Shown: in pieces, positions 12,801 to 24,064 of the stretch
How the letters are laid out: the number at the start of each line of letters is the position of its first letter
Numbering within the stretch: position 1 is the stretch's first letter
Assembly (NCBI GenBank): GCA_023935145.1
Contig: CM043699.1
Span: 141,962,036 to 142,026,035, forward strand
Origin: Bretschneidera sinensis
Lineage: Eukaryota > Streptophyta > Magnoliopsida > Brassicales > Akaniaceae
Reading direction: 5' to 3'
DNA length: 64,000 nucleotides
The notes under the pieces: generated by a model
Database searches by the model: none
Told to the model about the DNA's origin: nothing
What the model saw: the letters and a program-made list of their open reading frames with translations, nothing else
Made by a program: the position numbers and the translations under genes

Positions 12801-15800
12801 AAGACAAACTCTCTATAGGGATGATAAATCAAAAAGACCCGAAGTATGCAAGAAAAACTTAAAATGCACAGGTATTATTCATTGTTACAAATCAAGAGTC
12901 CTTCACAGTTCATCAGTGTTATCACAGCCTCTCGTATGTAAAAACAATATCCCAAAACCCTAATTCAATCATAGCCCTCAAGTTAATCGAATCCTAGCTG
13001 TATGTAACAACATGATGTACGAAAAGTGATCCAATTACCCTTAAATAATTTCAACTAATGTGGCATGAAAAATACCACTAGAATACAACGCTTAGGCTAA
13101 ACAATGGTAAACAGAACCACTGATGTAAGCTTCTGAGCTTCAATACTTTTGTGTAGTACTGCTACAATAACCCATATTTAAGTGTAAATTGATTATTCAT
13201 CAAACAATTTTCTGGTTTGGGTACAAGATTTCACGATGAGGATTATTGCCAAATGCAAAGGTTTAATGATCCTCCTTGAGAAAAAAATGGTTGCATTATA
13301 AAGTGACCATTCTCATAGGAATAATATGTCAACCGAGAAACTTGTGTCTTTAACCGTTTTCATTTCTGTCCATTTTTCTTCCTTAATGTGTCAGCTAAGC
13401 ACTCATTATTTTATTTTTTTAATAAATATATCAGTTAAGCACTCAAAGTTGAGGTTTACATCTAAATTCCAATCTGTTTAACATAGAGAAAAAAGTCGAG
13501 GTTTCCGATATGGCCTTAGAAACTGATGTTTAAGTGTGCTTAATATAATACCTGGAAAAACTTGTTCCAGATGCTTGTCTTCCCAAGGCTCAAAGGATGT
13601 TCTCCATGAGTTACTTCTGACCTTGAAAGTGTGCCCCTGGTTTCACATTTTACCTCATCATTGTCATAGTCCTTTGATTTATCCAACCTCCTCGCGATTT
13701 CTGACTAACTAGCCACAGAAAAATTTAGAAATACATTTGCAGAAGGAAAAGAAGAAGAAAAGAGATGAAAAAAGTTCTAAAAAAATTGCAAAACAATATA
13801 TATATATATATACACGTATATGCCTCATAAGTTCACTACTAGAATATCTTACCATTAAAATCCTTCTAATTACCATTATCTTATATAAGAATCCAACCTA
13901 GGATAGCATATGCAATCTAGCTAAGCAACTGTCCTCAAGGCATGCCATATCAGACAATAGGTGGAGGACCAAATAAAGCAGTAGCATACTGTAGTAAACA
14001 AGACCAATAACATGAAGCATGAATTTGTACGACATACCCTCCATTGAATTCTCAGGAAAATATATATATGAAAAAGGAAGCAAATGAAAAAGAAAAAGCT
14101 CTTACATACATAGTTATTATTTGTTAAAGGAGTGCTTCAGGCGTGCTTGGGTGCAAGGCGTAACAAGGTGCCAGGTCTAGCACTCGCGCTAGCCCTAGGC
14201 GAAGTAATATGTATAACTTCTCTCTTAGAAAGAAGGTCAATACTGAGTGATGTTGACACCATGAGTAATAAAGATATTAAGGCTAGAGTTCAAAATCATT
14301 GATAAAATCATAAAATTAAATATGGAAGTTTTTTATTTCATAATGCATCAAGAACAAGAAATTACCCAATTGAACTTGAAGAGAAAGAAGAAGATCATAG
14401 CCTTGATCCCACTCTCCATTTGCTGGTTAGCTTGGTTAGAAAGGAATAGGAGAGATTTTTTTTTTTTGATAAATAAAATTTTTATTAGAAGGACACCAAG
14501 AGGGTGGAAAGATCGATTAATTCTCTCTCTTAAGGATTGTTGGCTTAATACTCTTGCTTTTTGGCTTGATAGAAATTATTTTGTAAATGAGATTCACCTT
14601 ATAGATTTTATAGAAGCCCTATTTTGTAGATAGTCCTTTGTACATGGGCGGCACCCCCTTGATACCCTTTTATACTACACTTTATTCCTATAAAAAAAAG
14701 AAATTATCCGGTTGAGCCCTTGAGTTTGTAAGCTTAATTTTCTTTTCTTATAAAAAAAAATATCAAGATCAAAAAATCAAACCGTCTAATCAAAACTTCT
14801 TTGATTGCATGGGAGTGAATAAAGAAATCATGCACGATGAACCTACACCCTAGGCTCATGCTTTAGCTAAGCATAAAACCCATAAAATGCGTGGAGCTTA
14901 TGGAGTTGGAGTGTGGAAGTAGATTAGAAAGGATTGGGAAGAGTTTCGGCATTTTATTGAGATCTTAATGGGTAAGGGAGCGAAGACTCAGTTATGGTAT
15001 GATACTTGGTGTGGTAACACCCCTCTAAAGGATAAATTCCCAAGTGTTTTAATTTGGTTAGAGACAAAGAAGTACGGGTTAGCTCTTGTTTTTCTTTGAC
15101 TAAGGAAAGGGTCTCTTGGGTTATTCCTTTTATTTGTAATGTTCAAGATTGGGAGGTCGAGGAAGTTGTTTTGTTTTTGGATTCCTTATTTTCTTCTAAA
15201 ATTGAGATGGGGAGGGAAGATGAATAAAGGCTTTATGGTGAAAGATTTTCAATATTCTTGTTGATAAAGACCTTGCTAGTAATCACCATAACTACCCTTG
15301 GGAAGCTATTAGATGTGCTAAAGCGCCTAAGAAAATTAGTTTTTTTGTGTGGGAGGCCTCATGGAATAGAATTCTCACCATTGACAATTTACAAAGAAGG
15401 GATAAAGTGTTGGTTAATAGGTGTTTTATTTGTAATGAGAAGGCTGAGTCCCTTTATCATCTCTTGATGGATTGCTCGTTAGCTAGAAGTTTGTGGGAGA
15501 TGGCTTATAGAATGCTGAGGATCTATTGGGTAGTTTCGGGGTCCGTGAAAGATAAACTTGGGGCTTGGAGCAGCTTGAGAGCTTCCAAAGATGTCAAAAA
15601 GGCTTTAGAGCTAATTTCACTTTCTCTTAGTGGATGGTGTGGAGAGAGAAGAACCGCAGGGCCTTTGATGGTGTTGAAAACCCAATCGCTACTATTAGAG
15701 ATAATTGGTTCAACAATCTTATTTTTTGGGTTAAAGAAAATTTTTTGTAAATAACGATGATCTTTTAGATTTTGTTGAGCTTTTGCATTGTAATTAGCCT

Positions 15801-18800
15801 TTGACGTTTTGGTGCATCCTCTTGGTACTTCTTAATAAATTTTTATTTACAAAAAAAAACCCATAAAATGCACGACTCATCAACTTCTTTGTATTTTTTA
15901 AGATATCACATCGATTTTTTCCATTTACTTTGCATGACTGCTGGTAAGTGTAATTTTTATATAATTTTTATTGCTCGCTTATTAAAATTGTTAGTTTTCC
16001 TTTATTTCTTTTCTTTTGATTTGATCTTATTTTTATTTATTTTATTTTACTTGCTTCTGTTTGAAGGAATGAGAAGGTTTATTGAAAAAGAAGACTGATA
16101 TGCCAAGAAGATTAAAAACACCTAACGACAATACGAATCAAGATGTGCGCCTATTATGTGCAGGACCAGAATCGACTCGAAAATCCAATTCAAGACGGCG
16201 CACAAGCCCAAGACGTTGCGCATAGAACCCACGCGTGATCCAACATTTGGTCCAGGCCCACACCACTCCAAATTTGCTCAATCACGCCAGATTGTGTGCG
16301 TGCACAGCGTCAATTGCTTGTGCCGCACTTTTTCCTTTTTTGTGTTATATTTCCTTTTAGTTACTTTCATATTCATGTTTTCCTAGTAGTAGAAGTATTT
16401 CTCATTTCAATGTCTTTCCTTTTCCTAGGTCGCACTTTTTCCTTTGTGTTATATTTCCTTTTAGTTACTTTCCTATTTCATGTTTTCCTAGTAGTAGAAG
16501 TATTTCCCATTTCAGTGTCTTTCCTTTTCCTAGGAGGAGTAGTATTATTGTACTTTCATTTTCTTTTCTAGGAGTTTGCCTATATAAGGGCGGCTGCCCT
16601 TGCCTTGTAAGTACAAAAGATTTTTCCTAGACAAAAGAATAAAGAGAGAAGAGAAGGAGGGTGGCTGCCAAGTCTCAATGAAGAGAGATCTTTAACAATC
16701 TTGAATGCTTCATCCACTTATTTCAAGCAAAAGAGTTTTATTCTCTTCTCTTTAGTTTTCTTTTGATGCATTCCAATAAAAACATGATTGATTTCAGATT
16801 TTTTATGAATTAATTTTATTTTTCTAGGGCTTTGATGTAGTCTAGCTTTGAACACACAATTTAAATTCCAAGTTTTTTTATTTCAAGTTTTTTTTATGTT
16901 GAGTGTTTATCCTTGATCTTATTGCTTACAATTTTTCGGCTAATTATTGTTTGATTTATTGAATCATAATGAAACCGAGAGGTAAACTTTTAGGATTAAA
17001 CACCATTAGTTGAGTGAAAGATAGAGATACTTTACCGCAACTAGTGTGATTTTATATTAAGAAAAATCCAAAGAACTTAATGAATCTTCAAATAATTTAA
17101 TTTACATAGAGATATGATGAATTATTAGATGGAGATATTTCTAATGTTATTCGAGAGAAAACATTGAATAATTAAGGGATTTATTTTTCATCAACTTGAA
17201 AAATTGAAATTTTATAACAGGGAATAATAAATTGTGTGGGATTAGCTAGGTGAAATCAAAAGCTCTAGATTTATTTTTATTATCTCTACAACCTTAAGTT
17301 TTATTCTCTTTTCTTTTAATTTATTTTTGTCAAGCACTTTAGTTTAATTTAGGTGATAAACTCTTTAAAATTTCGGTTTTATTTCCAAATACTAAATAAT
17401 TTGGTAAATTTCAATACTCAATAACATAATTAGTCCTCGTTCTTTAAAACTTTACTACTTGTTGCGATTTTGTTCACTTACAAATATTTTCACACGAATT
17501 GCAGTAGCAACTTGTGGAAGCATCACACTTTTACTACAAACCAAATTGCCCCATTCAAACCCTAATTATCAACAGGAACTTAAGTTTTTGAATATTTTAT
17601 TAGTTTTCTTTATGTTGAATCTTATTTAAGATATAATTTGAATTTCGGATTTGATCTTTTAAAGACTTGTTATCCTAGGAAATATCTTAGTGTTTAGCCC
17701 TAAACAGAATGGAATGGAGAAAAAAGAATCATGTAGTCGACCCAAACTAGTTTGTGATTAAAGCTAAGTTAAGTTGAGTTGATTTATTCTCTTAAACAAT
17801 TAGTTATGTACATACGTTGAGCGTAATCAATGCGCTTCTAGTTTTCTTTGCACATAAACATACATACATGTGTATCCGTAGTATGCATGTATAAAGGAAT
17901 GTATGTATGTAACCTGTTTGCAAATTGAAAACCTATGATACCATACGATATAGTTCCTGAAATTAATAGACTGTTTCAAAAATATAATCAAGGCTTCATG
18001 TTTGAATTCCTGTAGTTTGTTATACCTTAATCAAGAACACGCATAAGGAAGATAATACTGACATCTCTTTTAATTTTGTTTTTTTCTTTCTTGAAATTTC
18101 ACGAGGGTGCAAAAGCTCTGTAAGTGTAAAGTCCAGACGGCTTAAGGCACCCAGGTCCCTCTATCAATAAAGAGACACTAAGCCGGTAGAAGGCCCCACA
18201 GGCTGAAGCTCTATGTAACTACAAAAGATGGCCAGATATCCACCCTATCACATTTCACAGTCCGTGTTTCAGGTATATCAGCCATAATTCTTTTAGCAAA
18301 CCCCCTCCCAAACTCCTTTTTTGGATAGGTAAGTTTTTATGCTCTTTATGTATATATAAACGAACCATGCTGTAAAAATTCTGAGCAAGCTCTTATTAAA
18401 CTATAAATGATATCAAAATTAGCAGAATGACCACTTCCAAAGTATATAATAGAGTAATATGAACACTCGTTTATGTTCTCTATAACATTTTACTGCGTCA
18501 TTCTCAATAACCAGAATAATACACAGTTATTATAGATAAAGTTTCAAAATCACCAGTAAAACTTACAGGATTCATCAAAAGCTCATCCTTAAAATGCTTG
18601 TACTGTGACCTCTTCTTGGACATTTCAGACGACCAAAGCGAACGATCAGGTGGCAGATACCCCAGCAAAAGCTACCACAATCAATTAATTAGCTAAGCTG
18701 AAAATTGATCCAATAAACTAAGGGAGCTCATTCATTTGGTAGCACGATTTTACTCAACGCTCTACTCCAACGAAATAAAGAAATGCATACAAGGAAAATC

Positions 18801-19568
18801 AAGTCCACACTATCGATTCAAGGAAAATCAAATCCACACTATCGATTCAAGGAAAATCAAGTTCATTCACATGTATTCTGCTAAAGTATACTAAACTCAC
18901 TTAAGCATGCGTTTCCGGTTCTCTCAGTTCAAGAATAATGCAAAATTCCAAGAATTTTCCTACAACTTTTGTTTCCTCTCAGCAACCAAACAGAAAGAGT
19001 TAAGAAAAAAATACACAACCTAATAAAAAAAACGTGTACCTTCCAGACAGTGGAGCGAATCCCAGCAGCATCGGGTGCACCCTGCGACGCTATCCTCCTC
19101 AATTCCCTCATATTTATCACCTTCTTCGACAACTAACAACCACAACATCCAAACCACAAATACAATCAATCAATACGTAGGCATATAAATATAGAATAGA
19201 AAAATTAAAAGTAATTTGTGGTTTTTCCCTCTTAGAGTGAGAAAAGTAATCTTGACCTCTGCCAAGAGCTGAGCCTGGCGAGAAATGTCGTCGGGAGAGG
19301 GGCCAACGTAACCGCCATTAACATCATTGCAGTTACTGTTGCTGTCTCGTGGATCTTTTGGCTCGGGTTTTGGAGGGGAAGGAGGAGGAGTAGGATCTTT
19401 TCTTGCGGCGGCAGGAGGAGGAACCGGAACCGGTGGCTCTACCGTGAGATCGGTGGAGGTAGAGGTAGCGGTGGTGGAAGAGTTGCGAAGGAACCGATCG
19501 TCGTTGGGAGAGGGAGTGGTGGACCAGATGGAACTGTTCAGCCATTCCGGAACCCGCTTCTTCACCAT
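3862..19568 (-). CDS. TBC-domain Rab GTPase-activating protein (Gyp1-like), 450 aa, nine exons
   Basis: Exons on the minus strand: 19568-19257, 19132-19040, 18671-18567, 13704-13552, 12156-12058, 11978-11850, 5613-5434, 4769-4653 and 4026-3862 (stop 3864-3862). They join in frame to 450 aa. I chose the ATG at 19568 because the in-frame codon six bases upstream is TTG. Residues 1-104 are a low-complexity Ser/Thr and Pro-rich N-terminus. The TBC domain follows, with GIRSTVWK (about 128-135), the arginine-finger motif IDRDVMR (Arg about 235) and the glutamine-finger motif YVQG (about 273-276), so both catalytic residues are present. TBC proteins speed GTP hydrolysis by Rab/Ypt proteins at membranes; the Rab target cannot be read from sequence. 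From memory it resembles At1g04830 and At4g13730. Introns 3 and 6 are 4.9 and 6.2 kb and full of LINE debris. Confidence 0.94.
6714..7097. mobile_element. hAT-like MITE in intron 6 of the Rab-GAP gene
   Basis: The ends are inverted and similar: left TAGGGAGCTGTGAATGG, right (reverse complement) TAGGGGTGTTCAAATGG. Flanking octamers TATGTCGG and AATGTAGG match at 6 of 8 positions, as expected for a hAT-type 8 bp target duplication after some decay. The interior is rich in AACCGAC and GGTCGGTT motifs that can pair. No transposase frame. Confidence 0.6.
7629..8215 (-). mobile_element. LINE 3'-end fragment (copy a)
   Basis: A T-run at the left (the poly(A) tail on the minus strand) is followed by the shared 3'-end sequence complementary to a GGTGCC-type end. 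It continues into a broken frame of a reverse-transcriptase zinc-binding region: C-x2-C with CYLCKE, then HLLLHC. Stops and frameshifts interrupt it. It is truncated at the 5' side, as usual for target-primed insertion. It lies in intron 6 of the Rab-GAP gene. Confidence 0.75.
8735..8995 (-). mobile_element. LINE zinc-binding-region fragment (copy b)
   Basis: The minus-strand translation contains ETVDHLLTHC and a following hydrophobic-aromatic stretch, like the zinc-binding end of plant LINE ORF2. No start or stop fits a host gene. The boundaries are approximate. An adjacent T-rich motif near 8525 may be another LINE tail. Confidence 0.55.
9098..9510 (-). mobile_element. LINE 3'-end fragment (copy c)
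   Basis: Starts at the left with TTTTTTTTTGATAAATAAA, the reverse complement of a LINE tail, followed by the recurring CACCAAGGAAGTGCAACCC block. It then reads as a decayed ORF2 end. It is 5'-truncated. The right boundary is approximate and I found no clear target-site duplication. Confidence 0.65.
9805..11572. mobile_element. Tourist/PIF-Harbinger-like element split by a LINE
   Basis: The left end GGGGGTGTTTGATTCATGG and the reverse complement of the right end, GGGGCTGTTTGGTTTGCTAGG, are inverted and similar. The flanks are TTA at 9802-9804 and TTA at 11573-11575, the 3 bp target duplication typical of this superfamily. The two arms carry repeated GGAAAGTTA and ACTTTCC motifs. LINE copy d sits inside, so the MITE is the older insertion. 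Confidence 0.65.
10209..11295 (-). mobile_element. LINE copy d, about 1.1 kb, 5'-truncated
   Basis: A T-run at the left marks the tail. The minus-strand reading runs from a segment with ALLGKWLWRF (upstream of 11285) to a zinc-binding region with NRILTIDNL, CKGKAESVYHLLLDCSLARS and LWEMAYRM. Frames are broken several times and an A-run of about 22 bases lies near 10720-10742. It is about 90% alike to copy f (14891-15859) in the compared part but in the opposite orientation. Confidence 0.85.
14380..14700 (+). mobile_element. LINE 3'-end fragment (copy e) with a nested LINE tail
   Basis: The plus-strand reading gives IALIPLSICWLAWLERNRR, then resumes as LKDCWLNTLAFWLDRNYF, the far C-terminal end of plant LINE ORF2. 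The two parts are separated at about 14458-14506 by a minus-strand LINE tail (T-run, GATAAATAAA, CACCAAGAGGG). It ends in CCTATAAAAAAAAG. It lies in intron 3 of the Rab-GAP gene. Confidence 0.7.
14891..15859 (+). mobile_element. LINE copy f, about 1 kb, 5'-truncated, with target-site duplication
   Basis: A 16 bp direct repeat AAAACCCATAAAATGC lies at 14875-14890 and 15856-15871, and the right copy abuts the poly(A) tail. This is the signature of target-primed reverse transcription. The interior encodes the ORF2 end, with WNRILTIDNLQRR, NRCFICNEKAESLYHLLMDC and LWEMAYRM, interrupted by a few stops. The perfect target repeat suggests a fairly young copy. Confidence 0.9.
16090..17550 (+). mobile_element. 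LTR-like sequence (possible solo LTR) in intron 3 of the Rab-GAP gene
   Basis: Contains a promoter-like CTATATAAGGGCGGCTGCC near 16569 downstream of a U3-like region with a duplicated 107 bp unit. A non-coding stretch follows with no gag or pol frame. I could not fix TG and CA ends or a 5 bp duplication, so the assignment and both boundaries are tentative. Confidence 0.35.
16325..16536. repeat. Two-copy tandem repeat, period 107 bp
   Basis: Copy 1 (16325-16431) and copy 2 (16432-16536) both start GCACTTTTTCC and share TAGTAGTAGAAGTATTT and the end CTTTCCTTTTCCTAGG, with a few small differences. Lies just upstream of the TATA-like motif in the LTR-like segment. Confidence 0.85.
18791..18870. 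repeat. 29 bp tandem repeat in intron 2 of the Rab-GAP gene
   Basis: The motif AAGGAAAATCAA followed by TCCACACTATCGATTC begins at 18791, 18820 and 18849 (period 29). The third copy diverges after its first 12 bases. Confidence 0.85.
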
Positions 19569-19604
19569 TCCCAAGGTTTTATATATAGATACGAACTTTG
19601 TATA

Positions 19605-19608
<4 letters not shown>

Positions 19609-19694
<86 letters not shown>
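19609..19694. repeat. Compound microsatellite (TA)16(GA)27 in the Rab-GAP leader or promoter
   Basis: An uninterrupted TA run (19609-19640) passes directly into a GA run (19641-19694). It lies 41-126 bp upstream of the Rab-GAP start codon, so it is either in the 5' leader (as CT/TA) or in the core promoter. Likely length-variable. Confidence 0.95.
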
Positions 19695-19697
<3 letters not shown>

Positions 19698-20153
19698 ATG
19701 AGAAAGTTATTGGAGATCAATAGAATTTGGAGTGATAAGTTCAAGGGTTACTGAGTTTGATTACTTGATTTTGGAGTTCTTTCTCTCGTCCCTTCTTCTC
19801 ATCGTGGAGGAAAGGAGTGAGAGACAGATATGTGAACCGAGGGTCTAGAGTGACAAGACGGTTAGACAGAGGATCTAAGGAAGCATCCGTTAACGACGCG
19901 TGGACAATCAGATATACGTGTACTCGCTCCGGCTCTAGTCTGCTTTTCTAATCCAGTTTTTTTCTGGTCAATTATTCCGATTCATGTTTGAGTCAAGTTT
20001 AAATCTAAGGATAAAAATATTTTTTATTTAAAAAAAATACTTTTAACGAAGATTTAATTTTCATCTATACATTTAAAATTAAAATAAAATATCAACTTCC
20101 CTTGTGTTATTTTTTAGGAATTAATTTTAAAACACAAAAAAAAATAATTAAAC

Positions 20154-20188
<35 letters not shown>

Positions 20189-23100
20189 TTTTGAAGTTTG
20201 ATGGTTAAAAATTAAATTGAGGAATTACTCTTCCCTTGTGAGGTGAAAGCCATCACTTTTCTTATTCCCCTTTTTTTTTAATAAATCTATCTTTTATCCT
20301 TCAAGCAATTGTTGATATATAATATAATATAAGATATACTAAGAATTTTTTTGAAAGAGTTTATGAAACAATTTTAATTTTTATAAATAAAATTTAGGTA
20401 AATCACTCTTAAATATGATTTATAAAAATTAAGAAATTGAAAAACAATTTTTAAGATATTAAACTTGTGTGTGTTTTCATGTTGTTTTACAAACATAAAA
20501 TAATTTTTAATTGCACAATTTTGTTTATAAAAAATTGTTTCAAAAATTGTTTTGATATTATAAAATAAAACAATAGTTTGACCAAACGATACCTAAATAT
20601 AACACTTATATTTGCTAGTGTATTTATTTTAGTTCATAGCTTAAAATATACATGAATTCGAAAAGAAAATATTGTGACTTTGATATATGTGAAAGATAAG
20701 ATTTCAAAACCAGAAAATTTTAATTTTTGAATGAATTTATAAAATTGTAAATGTTATCAAACAATAGAGAACACATCATTTGTTTTATTTGTAACAATAA
20801 TACATAAAACATAATATATGTGTGTGTTTTCACATGAGTGTCTGCGTATTAAATTATATTTAGTAAAATAAAGAAACATATCAAAGTGGCACTTGTTTTT
20901 AAAATTTGTGTTCCTATTAATTATAAAAGAAATCTATATTATTAATTGGTTTTGAATATTTTTTATTTAAAAATTGAAATGATATTAAGTTCATTAAATC
21001 TCGCTATGACAAATATGGATTTAAAGCATTTACATTCAAAATTTAATGTTGATTCATTGGAATCATATAAACTGATATCCAAAACTCCTATTAATAAAAA
21101 AAGGAACTTCCCTGCAATATACAAAATAAAGTTCTTCTAAGTCCGTTTAAAAAAAATCCTACATAAAATGATTTTAAACTTTTTTTAAATTAAAAAAAAA
21201 CAATTTTTGAAAAATGAGAAGCTGAAAAAATGTAATAAAATTGAATTTATGTCAAAACAATTATTTTATATATGTTATATTCAATAAAAACAATATTTTA
21301 ATTTTACAGTTGTTTTAAAAAAAACTAAGTCAAAAATCATTTTAAATGTCATAAACTAAAACTTAAGTAAAACGGTGTAAGAAATTTTATAGAAGACTTA
21401 GATGATTGAGAGTAAAGAACAATTATTAAGATATTGAAAAATTTCTCAAGAAAGAGATTTTTTTATGCATATATATATACAGATCCAAGAAGAAGAGTTG
21501 AAAATAAGTTAAACATTGACAACCAGGCATTAGCGGTTTCCTCTTGAAATTATCAGGTATTTCTGGTCACTCATGCAATCCACCATACACTTGCAGCCAC
21601 AGACGGTAATAACAGGGGCCCAAGAAACTTCGGCTCGTGGCTCAGGTTAAGGATATGCATTTGAAAAAATCAGGATATAATTTTATTTATTGTTTTTCCA
21701 AAAGATTTACAGTGGTAGTAGAACAAAAGAGGACACTGTCACCAGCAGAAATAAAATGCATTAGATGATATAGAAGTGGAGTCTAAGTCGTTGCAAAAGA
21801 AAAATGGTTAATACTAGATTTAGGCTGATAAGAATCTTGCAAGGTATAACTTGGAGACTGGAGTATGTTTTTGACACTTTATTTACAGCTCCTTATGATG
21901 ATACCAATCTGTAGGATAACCACTACATGAATGTATGGCATTTATCTTTTATTCCTTTGCATAAAGATTTCATCGACAGAACCACAACACATTAATATCC
22001 TATAAAAGTAGTACAAAAGGAATGAATTTGAGTAAATCACTAGTAACAAGAACTTGATTGAGATACAAAATTTAATTGATGTGTTTAAGAGGGGAACAAA
22101 TGAATTAAATTAGCAAGGCTAGCCAGATCAGTTTGAAGGAGAGAGAGAGGGAGAAATGCTACATCAGCCGCGTATCAGTCAAGCTATGGCTCATTTGTAT
22201 TATTAACTTGTGATGACTATCTGAACCATTGATCAAAATGGGGAACACCATGTTATTCTTCCAGAAGGCACATTGGAGGATACTGTCACCTGCAACCTAA
22301 GAAGAAATCAACTTACTGGTTCACTAGAAAAATATATTGTCATGCAGCAAACCCAAAGAACCACCACTTGCATTTGAACTATTCAAATGGTTACATGCCC
22401 CCTAGATTGAGCATATTAGGAATCAGGACTTTGAATTACCACAAGCATTGTACCATACAAGGAACGCTAATTGGTCATTCTCAAGAACAAATTTGATCAG
22501 AAGCCTTTTACCTCTAATGCTCCTTAATTTGAAATAACAATTTACTACAGTATAATTTTAATAAAGGTGTTTTATTTAGAATGGGGTTAAGGTAGGATTT
22601 ACCTTTTGCATGTTCAAAGACAACCAATCTGACGTATACGTGGCAGACTTGCCCTGTACATTTTGGTGGGTAATTCAGGATTGAACCCTTTTCCTCAATG
22701 TTGAGGCCATCATGAAGAACTTGGATTACATAGTTTAGAGCCTCATCCTTCCACTTTTAAAGCCTGAAAGCATGTGGTCTTGGATCCCATTCAAGTACAG
22801 TCTGACTCATCCTCATATACCTGCATTATGAATGTTTAAAATGATGTTTAGAAATAAGCTCATGGCATTATGGATGTTAAGTTGTGACTTCAACCTAGTC
22901 TCCCATCTAGGTATTCTTTTCTTCGATAAGTAATCTTTCGTCTAGGTATTATTTCTTTCTTCAAAGGTTTTTCCTTCTGCTTTGCTTGGTACGATAGAAA
23001 AGTGAGAGATAGGAAAAATCGGAAAGATTATAAAAAGTGAAAAGAAAGAAAATGTTTATATTTTTCTGTCCCTACACAGGTAAGATATAAAAGTGATGGA

Positions 23101-24064
23101 AAGAAGAAAAAGACAATGCTAGCTATATTGTCCCTCCATATAAAAGTGGGTTAGAGAAAAAGAAAATAAAAGGTACTCCATTTATCTCTCCTAAGTAATA
23201 TAACAGTGTCATTGTCCCTCCATTTCATCTCATCACTTTTTTACGTATCATTTTATCTCATCACTTTTCCATCCTCTCACTTTCTCTACTACCAAGCATG
23301 ACAATATAGTGGTGAAAGCATCACCAATGTGAAAAAAGGTTTCTCAATATCAATTCCTACCATTGATATAGAACAGCCCCTCCTCCACCCCCACACCCCC
23401 CCCCCCCCCCAAAAAAAAGGAACATGGAAATTATCATCAACTGAAGATCATCGGAAGTAACAATTTCTTTAGTCATTTCAAAACCCAAAAATCAGAAGAA
23501 AACGTGTTCTGCTTAAATAAGAAGATGAAAGGTATTCTATTGAATAACTTCAAATTCAAAATTGTTAAATAAAAATAATGTTAAAAGATCTTTAATATCA
23601 GATCAACAGATGAGAACCATAATCATCAGGAATAGTACAATATAAATCTCACACTAGTAGTTATCGTGGTAGGACATCCCAATTGGAGGGCTTGTATGAG
23701 GTGGGTTCTTGAGATGTCGAGTTTTTGGAGAATGGCATTATAACAGCTGCATATAATATTCATGCTACAAGTGTTACATAAATACAAGGACCAAGTTTAT
23801 TTTAGAATTGAAGTTTAGAGGCAACATCTATCAAGTGCATGGCATAGGAAACACGACCTACAAAGACCAAAAAAAATTAAGAAGAGGCATAGTAAACATG
23901 AGGACAAGTATCAAGAACAAAAAATCTAGGTTACATCATAGCTACAACCCACTACAGATAGAGTTTTCATTAAGTCATGGTCCTAAAGAAATGTAGATAA
24001 ATAAGAAGATGACAAAAATAAATTTAGATTAGCAGCAAAAAAAGTCACAGTAATACTTACTACA
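19695..24064. other. Intergenic region between the Rab-GAP and PPR genes
   Basis: The left few hundred bases are the promoter of the minus-strand Rab-GAP gene. From about 19980 to 21480 the DNA is very AT-rich, with a TA microsatellite near 20158-20184. From about 21480 to 24060 it is less AT-rich and may include the PPR 3' UTR. It also has a run of 15 C at 23396-23410. Small frames such as 20946-21140 and 23808-23996 look spurious. I find no supported gene. Confidence 0.6.

Noticed and set aside
15258..15754. 135-codon frame with a zinc-binding motif that could look like a host gene
   Set aside because: It is the 3' part of LINE copy f, bounded by a poly(A) tail and target-site duplication.
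19327..19641. Plus-strand glycine-rich frame opposite Rab-GAP exon 1
   Set aside because: Antisense shadow of the proline-rich N-terminus. It runs into the TA microsatellite.
22900..22950. A ninth tail-only LINE insertion (TCTAGGTATT repeats around CTTCGATAAGT)
   Set aside because: Repeat ends are ambiguous and the insert lacks a clean T-run, so it was left out of the list.
23396..23410. C-run as a structured or regulatory element
   Set aside because: Simple homopolymer beside an A-run, like others near 30763, 35946 and 56846. No further structure.
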